Below, piece by piece: positions 19,300-28,022 of a stretch of 49,735 nucleotides of DNA; within the stretch, counting starts at the first letter, position 1; each line of letters begins with the position of its first letter. The stretch is from assembly GCA_001275005.1 (NCBI GenBank), contig JWZX01003376.1, positions 1 to 49,735 of the forward strand. Reading direction: 5' to 3'. This stretch comes from Chrysochromulina tobinii. Lineage: Eukaryota; Haptophyta; Prymnesiales; Chrysochromulinaceae. The translations under genes were made by a program, and so were the position numbers. The notes below the pieces were generated by a model, which was not told the origin of the DNA, did no database searches, and was given only the letters and a program-made list of their open reading frames with translations.

Positions 19300-21037
19300 A
19301 TGCCGGTACCGGTACGCGCCCTTTGCCGGCTCCCCCCGGTGTCTTTTTACCGGTACGCGCCCAAACACGGAAAGGCCGTCGGCTCTCCTCGCTCTTCCTC
19401 CTCGTCGGTGTCGCGTGTGTACGCTACGCAGCCTTCCTTGTCCAACATGAGGATCGGCTGGGTCGGACTTGGTGCCATGGGCGGCCCGCTGGCTGCACGT
19501 GTTGCACGCGCTCGCCCGCCACTGTCCACCTTCGACATCGCCGCAGCAAAGATGCAGCAGCACGCTGCCGAGAGCGGGTCGGTGCCGGCGGCCTCCCTCG
19601 CAGAGCTCGGGCGAAATTCCGATGTTGTCTTTCTGTCGCTTCCGACCACGAACGAGGTACGCACGGTGGTTGAGCAGCTCGTCCCCACGCTCAAGAAGAG
19701 TGCGATCATAGTCGATTGCACCTCCGGTAACCCGGTGACGAGCGCCGATGTGGCCCGCCTTCTCCCTTGTGCATACGTCGATCTGCCGGTGAGCGGCGGG
19801 CCTGCGGGTGCTGCGGCGGGCACAGTTACGGCAATGGCTGGCGGCGATGCGGCAGCAGTGGAACGCGTGCGCGACATCGTCTCCTGCTTCGCCAAGAGCA
19901 TCGTGCACCAGGGCCCCATTGGGTCAGGGCACGCCGTCAAAGCTGTCAACAACCTGCTGAACGTGGGACACTTGATGCTCGCGGGTGAGGGGCTGCTCGC
20001 GCTACGCGGCTTCGGCGTAGAGCCCGCCACGGCGCTTGCAGCCATCAATGGCTCCTCTGGTCGCTCCCTCCAGACGCAGGTGCGCCTGCCGACGGAGGTG
20101 CTGACTGGACAATTTGGCTATGGGTTCGAGCTTGGGTTGATGCTCAAAGACGTGCGCAACGCGACCGCGATTGCGGGCGCGCACTTCCCACAGGCGACGC
20201 TACTGCCCGCGGTCGAGGCCGCCGTGGCCGCAGCTACTGAGCGCGTGGGCCGCACCGCCGACTACACCGAGGCCGTCCGCTACCTTGAAGAGCTCGCCGG
20301 TCGGGACTTGCGGTGTGCCGCGCCGCCGCCGGCGCCGCCCATGCTGCATGCGGACACGCAGCTGTTGGTGTGCGACATGGCGGGCACGACCGTGGACGAG
20401 GGCGGGCTCGTGTATATCGTGCTGCGCGAGAGCATGAACGCCGCCGGCCTCGAGGTCAGCGAGGCTGACATGCACCCCTGGCACGGCGCAGCCAAAGAGG
20501 AAGTTGTCGCACACTTCGCAGCCAAGCAGCGCGGCGCCGACTTCGCGCCATCGGCGCTCGCCGAGCTCACGACGGTGATCAACAAGCGTTTTTGAGAAAA
20601 GCCTCGAGGACGCATACCTGGCCCCTGGCTCGGGCCTCTCCCTCATCGACCCGTCACTGCCCGACTACTTTGCCACGCTGCGCGCGCGTGGTTGCAAGGT
20701 TGGACTCAACACCGGCTACCCGCGCCGGCTACAGCAGGCCATAGTCGACCGCCTCAAGCTGAACGAGATTGTGGACGGGTACATCTCGGCGCAGGACGTG
20801 CCACGTGGCCGGCCGTCGCCTTACATGGTCCACGCGCTCATGGCGAAGCTCGGCGTGGAGGACGTGAGCAAAGTCGCGAAGGCAGGCGATACGGAGCGGG
20901 ATATTGGCGAGGCTCTCAATGCCGGCTGCAGGCAGGCGATTGGCGTCCTCTCCGGTGCCGACTCCGAGGCGGCTCTCAGGGCAAGCGGCGCGACGGTCAT
21001 CGTCCAGAACATCACGAAGCTCAAGATGGCATCGTGA
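19300..21037 (+). CDS. Fused 3-HIB dehydrogenase-like and phosphonatase-like HAD enzyme
   Basis: About 578 residues after a one-base correction. Part 1 (to residue about 340) is a beta-hydroxyacid dehydrogenase: RIGWVGLGAMGGPLA (NAD(P) Rossmann loop), DLPVSGGPAGAAAGTVTAMAGG (substrate loop), and GSGHAVKAVNNLLN (catalytic Lys motif GxGxxxKxxNN). Part 2 is a HAD hydrolase of the phosphonatase-like type: LLVCDMAGTTVDEGGLVY (motif I DxAGTT) and, after the break, KVGLNTGYPRR and AGDTERDIGEALNAG (motif IV). At 20589-20593 a run of five T's puts the frame off by one; with four, NKRF reads on into EKSLEDAYLAPGSG. The first 48 residues have many Arg/Lys/Ser and no acidic residue, suggesting a mitochondrial presequence; ATG 19447 is the alternative start. 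Confidence 0.85.
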
Positions 21038-21521
21038 TCAGGCGCCATCTCGCTATCGATGATCGCGGCCGTGCCAAGTCTTCAGGCTTCGCGTTCAGGG
21101 GGTCCAATGCCTTTTGTCAATGGCCACGGGCATTCAATCACACTGTTTTATTATTAGGGCCCCGTGGGGGGCGGTCTACGCATGGGTCTACGCTAGGCAT
21201 GGGGGTAGGCCGGATCGTGTGCGTGCGTTGACTTCGTGCGTGTGCGGTGCATGCCCGGCTGCCGCTGCCGGGCGGCGGGCGGAGCCGGAAGGGCGGGTCC
21301 GGTCGCCTCCGGTCCTCAGTCCGGTCCCCGGCGGTGTGTGGCGTACCGCTAAGTCGGATAACACGGTTCCGTTCGTGAACTCCTACAGTACAGAACCGAG
21401 GTAATACCGCGGTTATCTCGCGATTACAGTACAGACTACAGGAGTACACTGTGACGGCCACACTGCACACGCGACCGCCAGCAGCAGTGGTGACGGCATG
21501 TCGGACTTATAATAGACTTCT
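21038..21521. other. Intergenic, no gene seen
   Basis: Convergent 3' region between the fusion enzyme and the minus-strand membrane protein. It has a short repeated acagtacagacta-like string (about 21390-21445) and a GC-rich block. Open frames here show no domain. Confidence 0.5.
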
Positions 21522-22229
21522 TTAGTCGCGGTACACATCTTCCAAGAGACCCTCGCCGCGCAGCAGGTCAATCTGCTCGCCAAGGCTGGCCTCCGCACGG
21601 TAGGCGAGCACCGCGTTCACGCCACCGACGATGCCCCCGATCAGGATGCCGATGGGCAGCGACGCTCGCTCCTCAGTGCGCAGCTTCTGCGGGGCATCCT
21701 CCACGTCCATCGCACCAAACATGAGCCCAAAGAGAGCACCCTGCGTGACCGCGCCCGCGAGCACCACGCCAACCTGCTGTGGCGTAGACACGAGCGAGCG
21801 CTGGCGCATATCATAACTGCGCCGGTCATGGTACGCGTTCAGCAGATCCACAGCCGTGAATGATACCGAGAAGCAGAGCGAGACCCCAAGAGACATGTAC
21901 ATCGGGATCTTTGCGTTGGGCGAAATGGTCTTGAACCAATTCTTCTCGAGCAGGAAGCACGAGATGCCCGATAGAAGCACCAGTGCCGAGAAGCAAAGCA
22001 CCAGCACGCGCATGCAAGGGGCGTCGTGCGCCTCCCACAACTTTCGCCACATCATCAGGCCTCCAAGCAGGAGAAGCACGATGCCAAAGACGGCCGCAAA
22101 AAAAGGTGTGAGCGAGATTTCGATGAGTGCATTGTTGACGATCACCGAGATGCTGCCGCCGATGATGCCTCCCGCGGCCGTCCACAAGCACGTCGAGCGG
22201 ATCACCCAGGTGCGTGTCGAGCGCACCAT
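21522..22229 (-). CDS. Multipass membrane protein of unknown function
   Basis: The protein has 235 residues from ATG 22229 (only a GTG lies further upstream). Hydrophobic stretches suggest five or six transmembrane helices: AAGGIIGGSISVIVNNALI, FFAAVFGIVLLLLGGLMMW, VLVLCFSALVLLSGISCFLL, MYMSLGVSLCFSVSFTAVDLL, VGVVLAGAVTQGALFGLMFGAM and LPIGILIGGIVGGVNAVLAY. Pairs of Gly-rich helices (GGIIGG, GGIVGG) at each end hint at an internal duplication. The ends are charged. I do not recognise the family; a transporter or an ER/plastid membrane protein are both possible. Its start is 103 bp from that of the VIT/VWA gene, so the promoter is shared. Confidence 0.65.
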   Translation of the reverse strand: MVRSTRTWVIRSTCLWTAAGGIIGGSISVIVNNALIEISLTPFFAAVFGIVLLLLGGLMMWRKLWEAHDAPCMRVLVLCFSALVLLSGISCFLLEKNWFKTISPNAKIPMYMSLGVSLCFSVSFTAVDLLNAYHDRRSYDMRQRSLVSTPQQVGVVLAGAVTQGALFGLMFGAMDVEDAPQKLRTEERASLPIGILIGGIVGGVNAVLAYRAEASLGEQIDLLRGEGLLEDVYRD

Positions 22230-22332
22230 AGAATTAAGTGTGAATGGTGCGTGTGAACAAGAACAGTTTAGAAATTCCACGAGGGCTGCACGGTGCTCGC
22301 TTTCCGTCCTTTCTTATGAAGTTCATATTCAT

Positions 22333-24244
22333 ATGGCGATGGACTTCTCGCTCACCTACGGCGACGACTCATCCGCTGAACGTCCGCTAAGCATCCAAGC
22401 CGCGGACATCCACTTTGAAGCCGTGCCATCCCTGCGCATTGTGCTCATCACGATGCGCCTTACCATCGTGAATGATGCCGTCTGCCGCGACATCGAGGCG
22501 GCACTGCGCTTCCCGCTGCCTGATTCGGACGCATTGGTGTGTGGTTTCGAGCTGGACGGAATCGCAGCAATCTCCGTCCCGAAGGCCAAGGCAGCAGAGA
22601 TTACGTACAAGGAGATGGAAAAGGGACGGGCCGTCGCCACAGCCGCGGCTGTGCAGGGCGCGGTGTATGAGGTGACCATCTTCCCTCTGCTGTACAACGA
22701 ACCCAAGCAGCTCACGCTCTCGTGCTTCACCAAGCTCGAGCCTGACGAAGGTGCGGCAACTCTCGCAGTGTGCCCTGCCGCTCACCTTCGCCTCGGCAGT
22801 TAGCTCGGTGATCGTGGGCGCTCACGCGACCGAGGGTGCAGTCTGCATCGAGACGGACAGCCACAAAGCCGAGGCCGCCAGCTCCATCCTCCCACCTACG
22901 ACGCTCGGCGCAACGGCACTGCCCAACGGCGTCACGCTGCACATCACGCTCTCGCCGCCATCCGACGGCTCGCCCGATGATGGCGAGGCCACTGGCGAAG
23001 TGGTGAGTGCGTTGGGCAGCAGCGGTGGCTCTGAGAGGCATCTACTCTATTGGAGTGCGCGCCTGAGTGCGGATCGCCTCGATAGGGCGCTACGCGGGGC
23101 CATGGCCTCGCGGGCCGCCTCTTCGCGGGCCGCTGCCGCCATGCTGCGCTCGGGCTCTGACCCGAGCGCGCCCCACCTCGGCCTCTTCATCGATTGCTCA
23201 CTGAGCAGCGCACCGACGGCGGCGAGCACGTTGGCGATCCTCGAGGCCATCGGTGCAGCGCACGAGGCACGTGCCGCACATGCAGCGAGCTACTCGGTCT
23301 GGAGCTTTAACCACGTGACTCAGCAGCTCACAAGCCGCGCCACCCTCTCCGAGGCCCTCACGGCCATCCGCGAGCTGCGCTATGAAGGCAACACCGACCT
23401 GAGGCTGCTCAACGGTCTCCTTGAGCAGGCATCGGTAGACGAGGAGGGTGCGCGATGCGACGTGGTCCTGCTGCTCACGGGCGAGCCCACAGTGAGCACC
23501 TCGCTCAACGGCCTCGGCGCCGGCCACTTTCCAGTCCATGTGCCCCTACCCGACTCGGGCACGACTGCCAACCTGGCGGTGCTCAAATGGATCGCGTATC
23601 AACTCGGCGGCTCGACTAGTATAGCTCGCGCCGATTCGGCTGCTGTGGCGGCGCTCGCAGCGGGCGCGGCGCCACATTTGCTGCTCACCCAGCTCACAAT
23701 CGACCTGCAAGACGATCTCGACGCTTTCGAGGACCCCACCTTGCACACGGTGCCCGACTTTCGACTCGCAAGAGTCTCACATGCTACCGAGGCCGACGGT
23801 AGCATGCGTGTCAGCGGCGTGTGTTCGCTCGCATACGGCTCACGTGCGCCGCCCACGACGACGCGTTTGACGGTGAGCCGCGGCCGCCACGAGCGCGCCT
23901 GGATCGAGTTGCCCATCCCGGCACCCCAGGTGGTGCAGGCGGAGGCGGTGCTGGCAGCTGGTACCGCGATGGCGCACGCGCACGCAGCTGCTCTTGGGAG
24001 GCTGCTCGAAGTGCAGCACGCCCGGCTCATGATCGCCGATCCGTCCCGCTGGCTACCAGCCGAGTTCACGGCGCACGCGACCAAGGTTGCCACGTGCGCA
24101 GGACTCGCCTCTGAAGACTCTAGCCTCCTGCTGCTCTCTCTGCCCGAACAGTTTCGCGAGTATGAGCTCGAGGGAGGGTCCAACACACAAACAGTACCAA
24201 AAGGGTGTGAGGAATTTGTGAATTTCGATGTTGTGAGCGGGTAA
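22333..24244 (+). CDS. VIT plus VWA domain protein, one-base frame break
   Basis: About 636 residues after correction. The first frame (from ATG 22333, MAMDFSLTYG) is a vault/inter-alpha-trypsin (VIT) domain: IEAALRFPLPDSDALVCGFEL, AKAAEITYKEMEKGRAVA, YEVTIFPLLYNEPKQLTLSCFTKLEPDEG. It hits a stop at 22803. The second frame carries on with ALPLTFASAVSSVIVGAH, and dropping one base near 22771 joins the two. A VWA domain follows, with a MIDAS-type LFIDCSLSS (DxSxS), then SVWSFNHV, TDLRLLNGLLEQA and CDVVLLLTGE. This is the layout of VWA5A-like and inter-alpha-trypsin heavy-chain-like intracellular proteins, which bind divalent metal and protein partners. No signal peptide. The last 20 residues (GGSNTQTV...) look like read-through and the true end may differ. 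Confidence 0.75.
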
Positions 24245-24956
24245 ATGGAGGTCACTCAGGTGTGCGCGGAGCGAGTGAGCGCAGGTTAGAAATGTGAATT
24301 CTGAGAGCCACGCCATGTTGATTTGCACCCGCCAGTATGCAAGCGCAGGTCTCGTCTGTCGGAAAGTGATCCTCAACAGTAAAAGTTCAAGTCTATCCCA
24401 CTTGAGACTCGGCCTTGAAGTTCTGAGGTCAGGTCGGACCGCTGAGAACAATACGGTTTAGTTATGAAACAAAAACTTGGTGATCACGCACATACATGTG
24501 ACTCCGTGTCATCGTTCTCTCACATGCTGTCTACCACATCGGGTCGAATCTCTTGTTTGTGTGAACGTTAACACGACAGACGCGACAACCGGTGCTACGG
24601 CACTTTGTGTGAAAGTTTTGACGAGAGAAAGTGCGGGGTCTGGCATTTGCCGTCATGACGAGAGTTTGCGGCAATACTTCACACCTGGTCGTTCACGCTC
24701 GGAACACGCATGCCTCCTGACCCGCGAGACGGCTCTGCAGCTCCTCGCAGGGGCTCCTCGTACTGGTACCTTATCGATCGACGGCGCAAGCGCTGAATGG
24801 AAACCCTTCTTATTCACGACCAACGATGTGCCACATCGACAGTGCGCAACTGAGCTGCGCGCATTACTGCTCCAGCAATGCGGCGCCGCGGTGGCAAACA
24901 CCGTTCACAAGACGGCTCGAGGTGTGATGGATCCACTTCTTGAATCCGCGCCAGAA
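24245..24956. other. Intergenic, weak open frame, no gene called
   Basis: A plus-strand frame is open from 24477 into the signal peptide of the next gene, but its residues before 24957 match nothing and have no compositional bias. I treat it as 5' UTR and promoter. The left part should be the 3' UTR of the VIT/VWA gene. Confidence 0.45.
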
Positions 24957-26234
24957 ATGCGACTCGCACTACTCGCGATCGCGATACTGCCCCTGAGTGG
25001 TGCCGCTGGGACGAAATTCCCCTACGAGCAGGTTTGTAGTCCAAGCCTTGGCACTTTCGCTCCCACCCAGTTCTTCGTGCTGGCTCTTACTGCTGCCGCC
25101 CTCGTCCGCAGACGGTGATGTCCAAACTCTCACGCATGAGCAAGGCCGAGGCTGTTCAGTACCTCGACATGCACTCAACTCGGTACATGCTGCGCGAGGT
25201 TGGTGTGCCCGATTCAAAGGTGGCCGCAGCCCGCAAGCTTCTCTCGAGCGGCGAGATCAAAGAAATGACCGGCTCTGTGGTGCCGCTTGTGCGTAAGTTT
25301 GCGTCTATTTCTGAGCTCCTTGATGCGCCCGTTCTCACCAATTGGCCGGCGCTCGGTGGTAGCGGCGCGTGGCACTCGATGCGCGGCCCTTGGCCGAAGA
25401 CGCCTGCGCGCGAGCAGTGGACGCCACCGCCGGGCTGGCAGAAGCCGAGCAAGCCAGTAACGAGCTGGTACGATCAGGGTACCAGACTCTATGCCAAACC
25501 GGCGGTGATTGCTGCGGACAAAATGTTCCTGGACGAGAGCGCGGCGCTCGCCGCTGCAGCGTTCCCGATCGACGAGGCGACGCTCATCCAGAAGGCGAAG
25601 ACCTTCCTATACTGTGCGTCGCCTTATCCCTACCTCTCTCTAACACTCGGCAAGTGCGCCACTCACAACTGGATCTGAGGGTGCTGTCTGGCGTGCCTTC
25701 GCAGATAACCAGGGGATCGAGAGGCCCGAGCTCCTGGCCGAGTCCTTCGCCTTCATGGGACCGGTCGTGGGCGGCGCGGGTGGGCTGTCGAAGACGCAAT
25801 TCCTTAAGGCCGTCGGTGGCTTCAATCTCTATAAAGCATTCCCAGACCTCAACCCAAGGTTTCACCACTTCCGGGCGGACCCACTCGACCCCGGTCGCGT
25901 TTGGTTTACGAGCCAGGCGTCAGGAACAGACAACGGCGAGGGGTTCCTCGGCAACAAGCCGACGGGCAAGTCGTTCCTGACGCCACCGCAGGCGTGCTCC
26001 GTCAAATTCAATGCCGCCGGACAAGTGATCAAGTATACTATCGGTCATGTGATGGAGAGGAGCATTGGCAACACCGGCGGCCTCGGCGGCATCTTCGGCC
26101 CCGCATACGCGATCGGCAAGGCACTGCCCTTCCCCGAGGCACAACCGTGGAAGCCGTCGAAGCGCTACCGCGCGCTCATTCTGATTGGCAAGCTGAGCAC
26201 GTGGCTCAAAGAGCGCAAGCAGCCGAAGCCCTGA
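24957..26234 (+). CDS. Secreted or plastid SnoaL-like (NTF2-fold) protein, three exons
   Basis: Exons 24957-25031, 25112-25613 and 25705-26234 give about 368 residues. Exon 1 encodes a clean signal peptide, MRLALLAIAILPLSGAAG, and the 80-bp intron (CAG|GTTTGT to CCGCAG|ACGGTG, phase 0) leads into MSKLSRMSKAEAVQYLDMHSTRYM. The second intron (91 bp) is less certain: GTGCGT at 25614 to TTCGCAG at 25704 is the only GT-AG pair I found that keeps frame, but it removes the plausible VWRAFADN. The C-terminal third (LLAESFAFMGPVVGGAGGLSKTQF, FPDLNPRFHHFRADPLDPGRVWFTSQASG, PPQACSVKFNAAGQVIKYTIGHVMER, GIFGPAYAIGKALPFPEAQPWKPSKRYR) has the shape of an NTF2/SnoaL domain of a kind common in algae. Function unknown. 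Confidence 0.7.
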
Positions 26235-26548
26235 GCTCCCTTCTGCTTTGGAGAGGGGGAGCGCGTAAGTGCGTCCGTGTGTGCTCTCGTCGTGCTGGCA
26301 CGGGGAGCGTGTGAAGCACCCGCGCGCGAGAGCGCAGAGAACACCCCACCGGTACGGTCTCGCGTAACTAATGCGGTATAATTGTACCGGTCGCATCGCA
26401 GCGTCACGCCCGCCCCCCCGACGCGCCACCTGAATAAGCGAAGGTCACCTTTGTCGTCCTCGTGTGCTGCTCTTGAACTTAAAGTACATGTACTTGTCTT
26501 GACTCATGTTGACTTGACTTGACTTGACTTGCACTTCTTGAACATGTG
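26235..26548 (+). other. Short intergenic gap with CCGGTAC motifs and TTGAC repeat
   Basis: Holds two CCGGTAC-like motifs (about 26348 and 26384) and, just upstream of the Lin0512-family start, a ttgac microsatellite (about 26506-26531). No gene. It serves as 3' UTR of the SnoaL-like gene and promoter of the next. Confidence 0.5.
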
Positions 26549-27107
26549 ATGATCGGCGTCCGGATGAAAATGATGGCGGGCGTGGCGAGGCTGAGCACCC
26601 GCCCGCTGTGCGGAATCACGCGCATCCCACACCCTCCAATGACAACCTCCCCTCCACCACCTGGTTTCAAGCAAGTGCTCTTTCTGGAAGCCGGTGTGGG
26701 CACCGATCAACACGGGCAGAACTTGACCAAGGCTTGTGTGCGGGCATGCAAAGATGTGCGGTTGCTGCGACCAAAACTTGTCTCATTGCTCTCTGAACTC
26801 AGTTCGCTCCTTATCGCAGGCCATCAGCTGGAACTCGATCCCGTCGCTCGAGACGCTCGTGCCTGGTGGTCGTTCGAACATCCTCCTACGTGTGCAGCTC
26901 GCTGTGCCTTATGAAGGCCCGGAGCCATGCACTCCGCCGTCCATTGATTTTGACGAGGTTCGGAGCCAGTTTGCATACGGCAACGTTATGCCTATTGAAG
27001 TCGTGCGCGGTGGTGCACGCTTCGAGTCCATGTGCGCAGTGCCCAGCCTCGGAGACACTTCCGACTCTTGGGTCATGGCGATCGCCGTAGTCACCATTGG
27101 TTACTGA
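26549..27107 (+). CDS. Lin0512-family protein, two exons
   Basis: Exons 26549-26755 and 26820-27107 give 164 residues. The 64-bp intron has GAT|GTGCGG and ATCGCAG|GCCATC in phase 0, and joins the two halves of one conserved domain: FKQVLFLEAGVGTDQHGQNLTKACVRACKD + AISWNSIPSLETLVPGGRSNILLRVQLAVP, then EVRSQFAYGNVMPIEVVRGG and VMAIAVVTIGY. This is the Lin0512 family, a short domain found in bacteria, plants and algae whose biochemical role I do not know. The N-terminus (MKMMAGVARLSTRPLCGITRIP) is Arg-rich with no acidic residue and may target a mitochondrion or plastid. Several ATGs lie close together; the first in frame (26549) is taken. Confidence 0.87.
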
Positions 27108-27230
27108 AACGTGATCCACCGACGTGTACACCCGCTTGGGCGTCCTGTGCTTGCCTCGCGAACTGACAATTTGATTGTCGAAACTTGGACGGTGTATGAT
27201 TCATGAAAATTAGGCAGGCCCGTAGGCGTT

Positions 27231-27803
27231 TCACTCGCTATCGGAACCGCTCTCACGGGCAACGAAGGCCGCTCCTTCGCTCGCCGCAAAAAGGCTTGAG
27301 CCATCGTAAACGCATCTTGTGCCATCATATAAGCACGAGCGACCTGAGGACGGCACGGACAGCTCGCTGACTTTTGCACCAGCCTGTGTGTACAAACGAT
27401 CAATTTGGACATCGAACAGCGCCGATGCCTCTCTAAGGAGACCATTGAGGCTTGACACGATGACTATCTGGCCGTCGGCCGCGTGGCCCTGCGGCGAGTT
27501 GCTGTAGACCTGCACTCGAAGCTGTCCTGGTGCACCCAATATTGAGCCGTTCAGGTTGCTGTCTTCATCATTGTAAACCTCGCGCGCCCATATGAGCAAG
27601 AACACCAGTGTGAATGCCCCAACCACGTAGACGACACACTCCGAGCAGCGTGAGTGCCAGGTCGGAGGCCGCGCAGCGCGCGTTTCAACCGCAGCGTCAA
27701 CCGCAGCGTCAACCGCAGCATTACCCGCAGCGTTGCCGTTGCGATACGCCCGGCGCGATAACCCAGGGATGGACCGTCGATCGATCTCTTCGCCCACGGA
27801 CAT
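27231..27803 (-). CDS. Single-pass membrane protein with doublecortin-like segment
   Basis: The protein has 190 residues from ATG 27803 (MSVGEEIDRR); only a GTG lies upstream, so a missed 5' exon is possible. A short Ala/Asn/Val-rich repeat (NAAVDAAVDAAV) precedes one transmembrane helix, CVVYVVGAFTLVFLLIWA. The C-terminal part, LRVQVYSNSPQGHAADGQIVIVSSLNGLLREASALF...IDRLYTQAGAKVSEL...GSSLFAASEGAAF, follows the doublecortin-type beta-grasp pattern (YRNGD..., LLxxxT, LYxxxGxxV, GxxYVAxGxE). The match is weak and by eye only. The segment SGRSCLYDGTRCVYDG near the end may be a retained intron or insertion. It could link a membrane to microtubules if the fold is right. Confidence 0.45.
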   Translation of the reverse strand: MSVGEEIDRRSIPGLSRRAYRNGNAAGNAAVDAAVDAAVETRAARPPTWHSRCSECVVYVVGAFTLVFLLIWAREVYNDEDSNLNGSILGAPGQLRVQVYSNSPQGHAADGQIVIVSSLNGLLREASALFDVQIDRLYTQAGAKVSELSVPSSGRSCLYDGTRCVYDGSSLFAASEGAAFVARESGSDSE

Positions 27804-28022
27804 CAACTCGTCACGACTTCGCAGGTCCAAAAACAACGCGAGGTTTCCCACTCAGACGCGCAAACATAATCTGCGCAAACATAACTTGAAGGCGTCAATC
27901 GTGGCTCGCGGCCTCTTCGCGAAGGGACAAACTTGTCGACTTCTCCAAAACTTATTTTCTCGTCTCGCGCGAGTTTTGGAATCGTGGTGGTGGTGCAGAG
28001 AGGGGAGGCGCCGCGAATCGCC

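Noticed and set aside
21856-22332. Upstream extension of the VIT/VWA frame antisense to the membrane protein gene
   Set aside because: The extension overlaps the divergent gene on the other strand; the ATG at 22333 begins where VIT-like sequence starts.
24477-24956. Open frame leading into the SnoaL-like signal peptide
   Set aside because: A clean signal peptide starts at 24957; the upstream residues have no domain or bias and would destroy the signal if included.
25614-25679. Alternative second intron of the SnoaL-like gene ending at CTGAG (25679)
   Set aside because: It would keep the attractive GAVWRAFADN segment but breaks frame with the only good donor at 25614. Left as a noted uncertainty.
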